This document shows, in pieces, positions 1-6,479 of a DNA stretch of 12,261 nt. Numbering within the stretch: the first letter of the stretch is position 1; each line of letters opens with the position of its first letter. The stretch is taken from assembly GCA_945926565.1 (NCBI GenBank), contig CAMELY010000026.1, forward strand, positions 1 to 12,261. Direction: 5' to 3'. Below the pieces are notes generated by a model. That model ran no database searches. It was not told where the DNA came from and worked only from the letters and a program-made list of their open reading frames with translations. This DNA is from an uncultured Clostridia bacterium (lineage in GTDB: Bacteria > Bacillota > Clostridia > Oscillospirales > Oscillospiraceae). Position numbers and translations under genes: made by a program.

Positions 1-1220
1 TCGGAGAGGTACTCCAGACTCCGCTCCGCGTAGTAGTCCCAGCCCAGAATGGTGGTAAAGGCGAAGAACATGAGGCAGAGCATCAGCAGGAAGGAGCCCA
101 CCTTGGCCGGGAAGGGCAGGGCGTTCTGGAAGGCGTACATGGTGATCTCCGCGCCCTGCAGACCCAGCGCGGGATCCCAGGCGCCGGAGATGACGATGGC
201 CAGGCCGGTCATGGTGCAGACGATGATGGTGTCGATAAAGGTGCCGGTCATGGTCACCAGGCCCTGACGGACCGGCTCCTTGGTCTGGGCGGCGGCGGCA
301 GCGATGGGGGCGGAGCCAAGGCCGGCCTCGTTGGAGAAGATGCCCCGGGCCACGCCCTTCTGAATGGCGATCTTGATGGTCACGCCCACAATGCCGCCGG
401 CCACTGCCTGGGGATTAAAGGCGCCGTAGAAAATCTGATACAGGGCGTTGGGAATGGCGGTGAAGTTGGTGATCAGGATGATCAGGCCGCAGGCCACATA
501 GAGGATGGCCATGAAGGGCACGATGATCTCGGAAACCTTGGCGATCCGCTGGATGCCGCCGATGATGACCAGGGCGGCGCAGACGGTGACAATGAGGCCC
601 ACCACAATGGTGGTCACGGTGATATCCACCGCGGCGTCTCCGGAGCCGATGGTGAAGACCACATGGGCCTTGTCCGGGTCAAAGAAGTTCTGGGCGGCGG
701 AGGTGATGCCGTTGATCTGGGTAATGGTGCCGATGCCCAGAGCGCCGGCCAGGACGGCAAAGAGGGAGAACAGCTTGCCCATCCACTTCCAGCTCTTGCC
801 CATGCCCTTTTCAATGTAGTAGAAGGGGCCGCCCAGGACGTGGCCGTCGCTGTCGATCTCCCGGTATTTGACCGCCAGCAGGCCCTCTGCGTACTTGGTG
901 GCCATGCCGAAGAAGGCGGCGATCTCCATCCACAGCAGGGCGCCGGGGCCGCCGGCGGCGATGGCGGAGGCCACGCCCACGATGTTGCCGGTACCGATGG
1001 TGGCAGAGAGGGCGGTGCACAGCGCGCCGAAGGAGGTGACCTCGCCGTGGCCGTCCTCCTCATTCTGCACCATGAATTTCAGCGCCTTGCCCAGGTGAAG
1101 CACCTGCACCAGGCCGGTGCGGATGGTCAGCCAGACGCCGCAGGCGATAATCAGTACAATCAGGGGCACGCCCCAGACCAGGTCGTCAATTTTCGAGACC
1201 ACTTGTGTAAAGGCTTCCAT
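1..1220 (-). CDS. Sodium:alanine symporter, AGCS family (3' end missing)
   Basis: This is a polytopic membrane transporter that takes up alanine, glycine or a related amino acid with Na+ (or H+). The reverse strand reads MEAFTQVVSKIDDLVWGVPL and continues open for 406 residues to the window edge. Family members are usually about 450-490 residues, so only the last C-terminal part is missing. The family hallmarks are clear: LSATIGTGNIVGVA with Asn79 in the GTGN stretch near the second membrane segment, and FSNEAGLGSAPIAAAAAQT with Asn297-Ser303, the AGCS signature. Hydrophobic segments alternate with short loops throughout. The start at 1220 is supported by an AAAGGAG site at 1230-1236, nine bases upstream. 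It is transcribed from a near-consensus promoter at 1301-1329 and appears to be the first gene of its transcript. Substrate specificity (alanine, glycine, or another small amino acid) cannot be read from the sequence. Confidence 0.93.
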   Translation of the reverse strand, partial: MEAFTQVVSKIDDLVWGVPLIVLIIACGVWLTIRTGLVQVLHLGKALKFMVQNEEDGHGEVTSFGALCTALSATIGTGNIVGVASAIAAGGPGALLWMEIAAFFGMATKYAEGLLAVKYREIDSDGHVLGGPFYYIEKGMGKSWKWMGKLFSLFAVLAGALGIGTITQINGITSAAQNFFDPDKAHVVFTIGSGDAAVDITVTTIVVGLIVTVCAALVIIGGIQRIAKVSEIIVPFMAILYVACGLIILITNFTAIPNALYQIFYGAFNPQAVAGGIVGVTIKIAIQKGVARGIFSNEAGLGSAPIAAAAAQTKEPVRQGLVTMTGTFIDTIIVCTMTGLAIVISGAWDPALGLQGAEITMYAFQNALPFPAKVGSFLLMLCLMFFAFTTILGWDYYAERSLEYLS

Positions 1221-1300
1221 AACAGTTTTCTCCTTTTCTCCTCAGCTGCGCGGCTTCCGGCAAAAGCGGCACGATGAACCGGAACGCGTCAAGTGAAACT

Positions 1301-1329
1301 ATTTTATGGTCTATATACATTTCTGTCAA
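1301..1329 (-). promoter_or_regulatory. Sigma-A type promoter of the AGCS symporter gene
   Basis: On the minus strand a perfect -35 TTGACA (1329-1324) is followed after 17 bases by TAAAAT (1306-1301). This predicts a start near 1294 and a leader of about 74 bases. The leader contains a 6-bp inverted repeat TTCCGG/CCGGAA (1255-1260 and 1279-1284) before the ribosome binding site. Confidence 0.8.
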
Positions 1330-1334
1330 CAAAA

Positions 1335-1511
1335 GTCGGTTAATTCCGCAATTTTTTCGGAACATTTTGTCGGAGTACCTAAAAATGTTTTCAAAATGTT
1401 TCCGTTTTTTGTTTTGCTTGACGGTATTTTGTCCTTAAATTTTTCGGAAAGATTCTTGAAAACCAAACAGTTTTCGGATCACTGCCGGACTTAACCGCTG
1501 TTTTCGTCGGA
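1335..1511. repeat. AT-rich block with TTTTCGGA repeats upstream of the symporter promoter
   Basis: This stretch is strikingly AT-rich next to its GC-rich surroundings and carries no gene I can support. TTTTCGGA occurs at 1354-1361, 1441-1448 and 1471-1478, with a degenerate form TTTTCGTCGGA at 1501-1511. The first copy forms half of an inverted repeat TTCCG-N9-CGGAA (1344-1362), flanked by two GTCGG copies (1335-1339 and 1369-1373), immediately upstream of the symporter -35. The copies centred on 1358 and 1445 each match 11 of 15 positions of the CodY consensus AATTTTCWGAAAATT. The likely role is as a regulator binding region for the symporter; that is inference. Confidence 0.45.
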
Positions 1512-1533
1512 GCACGGGCCTTCGCCAAAGCGC

Positions 1534-1562
1534 AAAACTGCCCGGCAGCCGAAGCTGCCGGG
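1534..1562 (-). terminator. Rho-independent terminator of the 138-residue gene
   Basis: A perfect 9-bp stem CCCGGCAGC/GCTGCCGGG (1541-1549 with 1554-1562) closes a CGAA tetraloop 19 bases after the stop at 1581. On the minus strand it is followed by CAGTTTTG, so the U-run is short and slightly displaced. Confidence 0.6.
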
Positions 1563-1580
1563 CGGCGTGGGTGACCGTCT

Positions 1581-1997
1581 TTAATTGTCCTCCGTCTCCA
1601 CCATCACATGGTCGGTGCCGTGGAGCTCAAATTCCTCCATATAGGCGTCCATGCGCTGGTGCAGCTCCTCCATATTGCTCTCGTCGATGGGGACGTCGTT
1701 CATATCCCGCCGGGCCAGCTCCTCAGCCAGAATGCGGAAGAAGATGGCGTCCTCATAGTCGGCAATCGCCTCATGAATGCCGCCGTTGACATAGGCGGGA
1801 CTGGGCAGGGCCGCCGAGCCGAAGCGAATAGTAAGGGCTCCCATCCCCTCCTCCTCGGCCTTGGAGAACAACAGGCTCTGCACCTGGTCATAGTCCTGGA
1901 AGCGGTCCTCTCCCCGGGCGGAGTTGAGCACCCAGTTGCCGATGTAAGCCATGTCCAGCAGGCGGCGGAATTGCTTGGCCGTGAGCTTCAGTTCCAT
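1581..1997 (-). CDS. Uncharacterised acidic protein, 138 residues
   Basis: I do not recognise a named family. The protein is soluble, acidic and probably mainly helical: it opens MELKLTAKQFRRLLDMAYIG and ends in a strongly acidic tail rich in Glu, Asp and Met. It has no signal peptide, membrane segment or obvious catalytic motif. The middle has an NGGIHEAIADYEDAIFF stretch followed by LAEELARRD, a pattern I associate, uncertainly, with short hypothetical proteins that begin with a YxGNWV-like motif. The start at 1997 is chosen because AGGAGG (2007-2012) lies nine bases upstream and a good promoter lies at 2081-2108. The frame stays open to 2213, but the upstream part would start before the promoter. 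It is divergent from murI and monocistronic, with its own terminator. Base composition resembles the neighbours, so transfer is not suggested. Confidence 0.8.
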   Translation of the reverse strand: MELKLTAKQFRRLLDMAYIGNWVLNSARGEDRFQDYDQVQSLLFSKAEEEGMGALTIRFGSAALPSPAYVNGGIHEAIADYEDAIFFRILAEELARRDMNDVPIDESNMEELHQRMDAYMEEFELHGTDHVMVETEDN

Positions 1998-2046
1998 TCC
2001 CCACAACCTCCTCTCCAGGGCGGCGGCGCGAAAAGCCGCCTCACTC

Positions 2047-2062
2047 TGCCGCGTGCGCGGCA
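2047..2062 (-). other. Hairpin in the leader of the 138-residue gene
   Basis: TGCCGCG-TG-CGCGGCA is a perfect 7-bp inverted repeat about 50-65 bases upstream of the start codon and just downstream of the predicted transcription start (about 2073). It could protect the 5' end of the RNA or serve as an operator; nothing in the sequence decides between these. Confidence 0.35.
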
Positions 2063-2080
2063 TCGGGAAATTCAACTTAT

Positions 2081-2108
2081 AGTATAGTATATTTCCGGGC
2101 ATTGTCAA
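2081..2108 (-). promoter_or_regulatory. Sigma-A type promoter of the 138-residue gene
   Basis: The minus strand has a perfect -35 TTGACA (2108-2103), a 16-base spacer and TATACT (2086-2081), embedded in an A/T stretch with overlapping TATACT and TATAAG alternatives. The predicted leader is about 76 bases. Confidence 0.75.
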
Positions 2109-2206
2109 TTGGCACCTGCTGTGAAATGTTTTCCGTCGGAATATCGTTGAATCGGCATTTTTCTGAGCCGGACAGGCGGAAAACAGGACGGCGCGGAAAA
2201 ATGTCC

Positions 2207-2235
2207 TTGTCAAGCTCCGGCGGATGACGTATCAT
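2207..2235 (+). promoter_or_regulatory. Probable murI operon promoter
   Basis: TTGTCA (2207-2212) and TATCAT (2230-2235) are separated by exactly 17 bases and each matches the sigma-A consensus at five of six positions. This would start RNA near 2242, about 41 bases before the murI ATG. It points away from the promoter at 2081-2108. Between the two lies an 8-bp inverted repeat GTTTTCCG/CGGAAAAC (2128-2135 and 2177-2184). Confidence 0.6.
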
Positions 2236-2282
2236 TATACTGACTCTGTATCAAAATCTATGCGCCAGGGAGGAAACCGTCT

Positions 2283-3098
2283 ATGGATCACCGTCCCATT
2301 GGGGTCTTTGACTCCGGTCTGGGGGGCCTCACCGCCGTCCGGGAGCTGGCCAGCCGGATGCCCCAGGAAAACATCATCTACTTTGGCGACACCGGCCGGG
2401 TGCCCTACGGCAGCCGAGGCCGGGAGACCATTACCAAATATGCCCGCCAGGACGTGGCCTTTCTCCGCACCTTCGACCTGAAGGCGGTGGTCATCGCCTG
2501 CGGCACCGTCAGCTCCACCGCGCTGGACGCCCTCCGGCAGGAGCAGGACATCCCCGTCTTCGGCGTGGTAGAGCCCACCGCCGTCCGGGCGGTGGAGCTG
2601 ACCCGGAACAATCGGATCGGCCTCATCGCCACCAGGGCCACCATCTCCACCGGGGCCTATGAGCGGGTGATCTGGGCCAACGCCCCGAGAGCTCAGATCT
2701 TCCCCGCCGCCTGTCCCCTCTTTGTCCCCCTGGTGGAAAACGGGCGGACCCAGCCGGGGGATGTGGTCATTGAGACGGTGGTCCGGGACTATCTCTCGCC
2801 CTTGAAGGAGGCGGGGGTGGACGTGCTGGTGCTGGGCTGCACCCACTATCCCCTGCTGCGGGAGGTCATCGCCAATTTCATGGGCCCGGAGGTGGCGCTG
2901 GTGGACTCCGGCGCCGAGGTGGCCCATCAGGTGGGCCGCTGGCTGGCCGAGCACGACCAGCTCGCCCCGGCGGAGCAGAAGGGGGCCAGCCGCTGGTACG
3001 TCAGCGACGCCCAAGCGGACTTCCGGGAGCTGGCCACCCGTTTTCTGGGCCGGCCGGTGACCGAGCCGGTGGGCAAGGTGGATATTGAAAAATACTGA
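2283..3098 (+). CDS. murI: Glutamate racemase
   Basis: MurI interconverts L- and D-glutamate without a cofactor, supplying D-Glu for peptidoglycan precursors in the cytoplasm. The 271 residues match the family's usual length of about 265-275. Visible motifs in order: IGVFDSGLGGLTAV (Asp10-Ser11), YFGDTGRVPYG (Asp36, Pro41-Gly43), the first catalytic cysteine in VVIACGTVSS (Cys73), and the second in LVLGCTHYPLL (Cys186-Thr187-His188). The start at 2283 has GGGAGG (2268-2273) nine bases upstream. One oddity is that the residue after Cys73 is Gly where most racemases have Asn (ACNT); the thiol pair itself is intact. It appears to head an operon with the DUF1934 gene 40 bases downstream. An alternative as aspartate racemase is unlikely given the overall motifs and the length. 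Confidence 0.95.
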   Translation: MDHRPIGVFDSGLGGLTAVRELASRMPQENIIYFGDTGRVPYGSRGRETITKYARQDVAFLRTFDLKAVVIACGTVSSTALDALRQEQDIPVFGVVEPTAVRAVELTRNNRIGLIATRATISTGAYERVIWANAPRAQIFPAACPLFVPLVENGRTQPGDVVIETVVRDYLSPLKEAGVDVLVLGCTHYPLLREVIANFMGPEVALVDSGAEVAHQVGRWLAEHDQLAPAEQKGASRWYVSDAQADFRELATRFLGRPVTEPVGKVDIEKY

Positions 3099-3138
3099 GC
3101 CGTCCCCCCTGAGGACAGGCAGATAAGAGGAAATTGCA

Positions 3139-3585
3139 ATGGCGACAGAAAAAGATGTCATGATCTCTATCCGGGGCTTTCAGGCCTATGAGGGCACCGA
3201 GAACGACCAGATGAGCCTGCTCACCGAGGGCAAGCTGCTCCCGGTGGAGGGGGGCTACCGGCTGAGCTACGAGGAGACCGAGCTCACCGGCATGGAGGGC
3301 ACCACCACCGTCTTCCAGATCCAGGGCCCCCGGGTGACCCTGATGCGGACGGGCACCGTCTGCTCCCAGATGGTCTTTGAGCAGGGCCGCCGGCACCACT
3401 CCCTCTACAACACCCCCTACGGCAACCTGGAGGTGGGCATCTCCACCAGCCGGCTGTATTCCACCATCTCCCCGGAGGGGGGCAAGCTGGAGATCGACTA
3501 CTCCATCGAGATTGACCACGCCCTGGCCGGGCGCAACAGCTTCCGCATCTCGGTGCGGGAGGCCCAGTCCCCGCTGAAGCAGTGA
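3139..3585 (+). CDS. DUF1934 (YwiB-like) beta-barrel protein
   Basis: A 148-residue cytoplasmic protein of the DUF1934 family, whose Bacillus member is YwiB; a calycin-like beta-barrel is the known fold for the family and its biochemical role is unknown. The characteristic order of motifs is present: an early G-x-Q segment, EGGYRLSYEETELTGMEGTT (residues about 37-56), a strand with VTLMRTG, FEQGRRHHSLYNTPYGNLEV, and a final strand pair with GGKLEIDYSIEID. The start at 3139 is preceded by AGAGG (3126-3130) at about eight bases. It lies 40 bases after murI and overlaps the next gene by four bases (GTGA), so the three are probably co-transcribed and the last two translationally coupled. In Bacillus and many other Firmicutes the gene following a DUF1934 gene is argS, which bears on the identity of the next gene here. 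Confidence 0.85.
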   Translation: MATEKDVMISIRGFQAYEGTENDQMSLLTEGKLLPVEGGYRLSYEETELTGMEGTTTVFQIQGPRVTLMRTGTVCSQMVFEQGRRHHSLYNTPYGNLEVGISTSRLYSTISPEGGKLEIDYSIEIDHALAGRNSFRISVREAQSPLKQ

Positions 3586-4184
3586 GCTGGCCCATGGAGG
3601 AAGCCCTGCCCGCCGCCGCCCGGCTGCTGACCGGAGCCCTTCTGGCCCTGGAGCGGCCGGTGCCCCGGCGAATCCCCCTGCGGCTGCGGGGGGAGGAGGG
3701 GCTGCTGCTCTCCGCCCTGCCCCGGCAGTGCGCCGTACCGGGAGAGGAGCCCTGCCTGCTGGCCCGGTCTCTGGCAGAGGCCGCCGATCCGGCGGGAACT
3801 CCCTTTTCAGAGGTTCGGGCGGAAAACGGCCTGCTGCTGCTGTCCTTCTCCCGGGACTGGATGCGCCGGGTGCTGGTATTCTACGCCGGTATTCCCTGGC
3901 CGGAGCCAAAAGCGCCAACCGGCCTGCGGCGGCAGGACGGAGGGGAGCCCACTTTTCTGCGGGACTACACCCTCCGGCGGTGCCGTGTGCTAGCCGGGCG
4001 GACGGAAGAGGCGGGGGAGCTCCCTGTGGGGCTGATCTGCCTGCTGGCTCAGGGGCCGGGAAACGCGCCGGAGCAGCGGAGCCTGGAGATCCTCCGGCGA
4101 TACTGGCGTCTGCCCGCCAAGCAGCGGCGCAATCCCCTGCTGGCGGGGGCGGTTGGCCGGGCGGCCGGTTGGAACTTTTCATAA
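3582..4184 (+). CDS. Uncharacterised protein, possibly a catalytically empty ArgS relative
   Basis: I do not firmly recognise this 200-residue protein. It begins at GTG 3582, overlapping the DUF1934 stop as GTGA; an in-frame ATG at 3594 is possible, but neither has a strong Shine-Dalgarno, so coupling to upstream translation is likely. It is rich in Arg, Leu, Pro and Ala, with no signal peptide or membrane segment. Residues about 60-100 (LARSLAEAA, then SEVRAENGLLLLSFSRDWMR) resemble the end of the N-terminal domain of arginyl-tRNA synthetase, which closes with a VxxxGPGFINFxLSxxW pattern. Residues about 125-142 (FLRDYTLRRCRVLAGR) loosely resemble the first helix of its DALR anticodon-binding domain (YVQYAHARxxSI). 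No HIGH or KMSKS-like catalytic motif exists. The position directly after a DUF1934 gene, where argS usually sits, supports the idea. The ArgS link is inference by eye. Confidence 0.65.
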   Translation: MSWPMEEALPAAARLLTGALLALERPVPRRIPLRLRGEEGLLLSALPRQCAVPGEEPCLLARSLAEAADPAGTPFSEVRAENGLLLLSFSRDWMRRVLVFYAGIPWPEPKAPTGLRRQDGGEPTFLRDYTLRRCRVLAGRTEEAGELPVGLICLLAQGPGNAPEQRSLEILRRYWRLPAKQRRNPLLAGAVGRAAGWNFS

Positions 4185-4189
4185 TTGGA

Positions 4190-4231
4190 TTCACAAAAAA
4201 TTCACCTAAGCCCGCATTTATGCGGTATAAT
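4190..4231 (+). promoter_or_regulatory. Promoter of the RR-HK-htrA operon with a PhoP-box-like direct repeat
   Basis: A perfect -10 TATAAT lies at 4226-4231, giving a start near 4238 and a leader of about 59 bases. No acceptable -35 sits at 16-18 bases; the nearest, TTCACC (4201-4206), is 19 bases away and poor. That hexamer is the second half of a direct repeat TTCACA-N5-TTCACC (4190-4195 and 4201-4206) with an 11-bp period. This is the geometry of PhoP/PhoB-type (OmpR family) binding sites, which replace or overlap a weak -35. Confidence 0.65.
4212..4225. promoter_or_regulatory. Palindrome between -35 and -10 of the RR promoter
   Basis: CCGCAT-TT-ATGCGG is a perfect 6-bp inverted repeat ending directly against the TATAAT box. 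Its position in the spacer suggests a possible operator for a repressor. It is not followed by a U-run, so it is unlikely to terminate the murI operon. Confidence 0.4.
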
Positions 4232-4296
4232 ATCAAAAAATGCTATATTTGTCCGGCGGGTGCCGGCAAATGGCACAGAGAAACGAGGACCGAGCC

Positions 4297-4983
4297 ATGA
4301 CCAAAGTACTCATCGTGGAAGACGACCCCAATATTGCCCAGCTGCTGCAGCTGTACCTGGAAAAGGAGGGCTTTGAGACTCAGATTGCCCCGGACGGGGG
4401 CAAGGGGGTGGAGCTGTTTCGCAGCTATCACCCGGATCTGGTGCTGCTGGACCTGATGCTGCCGGTGATTGACGGCTGGGGGGTGCTGAAAAAGATCCGG
4501 GAGACAGACAAGACCCCCGTCATTATGCTCACCGCCAAGGGAGAGACCACCGACAAGGTCTCCGGCCTGGAGATGGGCGCGGACGACTACATCGTCAAGC
4601 CCTTTGAGATGAAGGAGGTGCTGGCCCGGATCCACGCCGTGCTGCGCCGCTACGGCGGAACCGAGGAGCAGAACCCCAAGAAGCTGACCTTTGACAAGCT
4701 GGTCATCAATATGGAGTCCTATGAGCTGCTGGTGGACGGCAAGCGGGTGGATACGCCCCCCAAGGAGATGGAGCTGCTCTTCCACCTGGCCTCCTCCCCC
4801 AACCGGGTGTTTACCCGCAACCAGCTGCTGGACGAGGTCTGGGGCTTTGACTACTTCGGCGACAGCCGGACGGTGGACGTGCATATCAAGCGCCTGCGGG
4901 AGAAGCTGGAGGGCGTGTCCGACCAGTGGAGCCTCAAGACGGTGTGGGGCGTGGGCTACAAGTTTGAGCTGATGACGGCCTGA
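4297..4983 (+). CDS. OmpR/PhoB-family response regulator
   Basis: A 228-residue DNA-binding response regulator, full length for the family. The receiver domain occupies residues about 1-118: acidic pocket Glu8-Asp9-Asp10, phosphoacceptor Asp52 in LVLLDLMLP, conserved Thr79 in IMLTAKGE, and Lys101 in YIVKPFEMKE. The winged-helix output domain follows (about 130-226), with FTRNQLLDEVWGFDY, RTVDVHIKRLREKL and TVWGVGYKFE. The start at 4297 is preferred over the in-frame ATG at 4240 because that one lies at the predicted transcription start, whereas 4297 gives the canonical MTKVLIVEDD opening with GAGG (4285-4288) eight bases upstream. The kinase gene begins 25 bases after the stop. The direct repeat upstream suggests it regulates its own operon. 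Candidate counterparts are PhoP, WalR and CssR; the sequence alone does not separate them. Confidence 0.94.
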   Translation: MTKVLIVEDDPNIAQLLQLYLEKEGFETQIAPDGGKGVELFRSYHPDLVLLDLMLPVIDGWGVLKKIRETDKTPVIMLTAKGETTDKVSGLEMGADDYIVKPFEMKEVLARIHAVLRRYGGTEEQNPKKLTFDKLVINMESYELLVDGKRVDTPPKEMELLFHLASSPNRVFTRNQLLDEVWGFDYFGDSRTVDVHIKRLREKLEGVSDQWSLKTVWGVGYKFELMTA

Positions 4984-5008
4984 GGGCCGGAGAAAGGGGG
5001 AGCTTTCC

Positions 5009-6439
5009 TTGAACAGCCTGTTCAAGCGGCATTTTGCCCTCACTGCCGGCATGATCCTGTTCTCCTTTGCCCTGCTGGGCTCCGCCTTTATGACGCTGAG
5101 CTATCAGTACGCGGTGCGGGATCAGAAGGCCAGCCTGGACAGCAAGGCGAATTACATGGCAGCCCTGACCAGCCAGCTGCTCAGCCGGGAAGTGGGCGTG
5201 GCCGACGAGGACTTTGAGGCCTATCTCACCGCTGCCGCCCGGCTCATCGATTCAGACGTGATCCTCTGCCAGCCGGACGGACAGGTGCTCTTCGGCAGCG
5301 GCGGCGGGGAGCCCACCGACGCCTGGGACGGCAAGTACATCCCCCAAGCGGCAGTGGAGAAGCTGCTCCAGGAGGGGCGCTACTCCGCCATGACCAGCCT
5401 GGGCATCTTCTCCGAGCGCCGGTTTGTCTCCGGGGCGCCGGTGACGGTGAACCGGGGCGGAACGCCGGAGATCCGGGGCCTGATTCTGGTGACCATCTCC
5501 ACTGACGAGCTCACCGAGATGTGGCGGGGCTTTTCTGTGATCTTCTTCTTTACCGCCGTGGTGGTGCTGTGCATTGCCTTCCTCTCCTGCTCCGTCTCCT
5601 CCCGGCAGCAGACCAAGCCCCTGCAGGAGATGACCGACGTGGTGCGCCGGTTCGGTATGGGAGAGTATGACCTCCGGGCGGACGGCCACAACCGGAACGA
5701 CGAGGTGGGAGAGCTGGCCCGGGCCTTCAACGCCATGGCCGACTCCATCGCCTGCGCCGAGCAGAAGCGGAGCGAGTTTGTGGCCAACATCTCTCATGAG
5801 CTCAAGACCCCCATGACCACCATTGCCGGCTTTGCCGACGGTATTCTGGACGGCACCATCCCGCCGGAAAAGGAGCGGGAGTACCTCCAGACCATCTCGG
5901 ACGAGACCCGGCGGCTGGCCCGGCTGGTGCGTCGGATGCTGGATATGTCCCGGCTCCAGTCCGGGGATATGGTGCTCAGCCAGACGGAATTTGACGTGGT
6001 CGAGACCATGGCCCAGGTGCTCATCAGCCTGGAGGGTAAGATCAACGGCCGCAAGCTGGACGTGGACGCCCGGTTCCCCGACGGCCCGGTGCTGGTCTGG
6101 GGCGACCCAGACTCCATCACCCAGGTCTGCTACAACCTGATGGACAACGCCATCAAATTCTCCACCCCCGGCACGGTGATCGGGGTCTCCATTACCACCA
6201 AGGGGGGCAAGGCCTATGTCTCGGTGCGGAACACCGGAGAGACCATCCCGGAGGAGGAGCTGCCCCTCATCTTTGACCGGCTGCACAAGTCCGACCGCTC
6301 CCGGAGCCTGGACAAGGAGGGAGTGGGTCTGGGCCTCTATCTGGTCAAGACCATTTTGAACGAGCTGAAAGAGTCCATCACCGTCACCAGCAAGGACGGC
6401 GTCACCGAGTTTACCTTTACCCTGACCCTGGCCCGGTAA
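5009..6439 (+). CDS. Sensor histidine kinase (membrane, HAMP domain)
   Basis: A 476-residue kinase partnering the regulator upstream. Domains in order: a first membrane helix at about 9-31; an extracellular sensor of about 140 residues (32-173) containing a PAS-like DSDVILCQPDGQVLFGSGG stretch; a second membrane helix at about 174-196; a HAMP linker at about 197-250; a dimerisation domain with phosphoacceptor His263 in ISHELKTPMTTI; and an ATPase domain with N box NLMDNAIKFS (376-385), F box IFDRLHKSD and G2 box GVGLGL (438-443). The G1 box reads VRNTGETIP, lacking the usual Asp of DxGxG; Asn or other residues here are seen in some Firmicutes kinases. Translation starts at TTG 5009, supported by a GGGGGAG site (4996-5002) six bases upstream and by the basic residues just before the first helix. 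The signal sensed is unknown; the htrA neighbour suggests envelope stress. Confidence 0.93.
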   Translation: MNSLFKRHFALTAGMILFSFALLGSAFMTLSYQYAVRDQKASLDSKANYMAALTSQLLSREVGVADEDFEAYLTAAARLIDSDVILCQPDGQVLFGSGGGEPTDAWDGKYIPQAAVEKLLQEGRYSAMTSLGIFSERRFVSGAPVTVNRGGTPEIRGLILVTISTDELTEMWRGFSVIFFFTAVVVLCIAFLSCSVSSRQQTKPLQEMTDVVRRFGMGEYDLRADGHNRNDEVGELARAFNAMADSIACAEQKRSEFVANISHELKTPMTTIAGFADGILDGTIPPEKEREYLQTISDETRRLARLVRRMLDMSRLQSGDMVLSQTEFDVVETMAQVLISLEGKINGRKLDVDARFPDGPVLVWGDPDSITQVCYNLMDNAIKFSTPGTVIGVSITTKGGKAYVSVRNTGETIPEEELPLIFDRLHKSDRSRSLDKEGVGLGLYLVKTILNELKESITVTSKDGVTEFTFTLTLAR

Positions 6440-6479
6440 CCGGAGCGGCGGGAGACAGGAAGAGAGAAGAGGAGCATCT

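Noticed and set aside
1306..1494. Plus-strand open frame of 62 codons in the AT-rich region
   Set aside because: No ribosome binding site, overlaps the symporter promoter on the other strand, and its internal similarity comes from the TTTTCGGA repeats.
1998..2213. N-terminal extension of the 138-residue protein
   Set aside because: The extension runs through and beyond the promoter at 2081-2108, and the ATG at 1997 has a proper AGGAGG site.
3001..4236. Minus-strand open frame antisense to murI, DUF1934 and the 200-residue gene
   Set aside because: Pro/Ala/Arg-rich composition of a GC-rich shadow frame with no recognisable domain.
4240..4296. Upstream start of the response regulator
   Set aside because: The ATG at 4240 coincides with the predicted transcription start and has no Shine-Dalgarno; 4297 gives the canonical receiver-domain opening.
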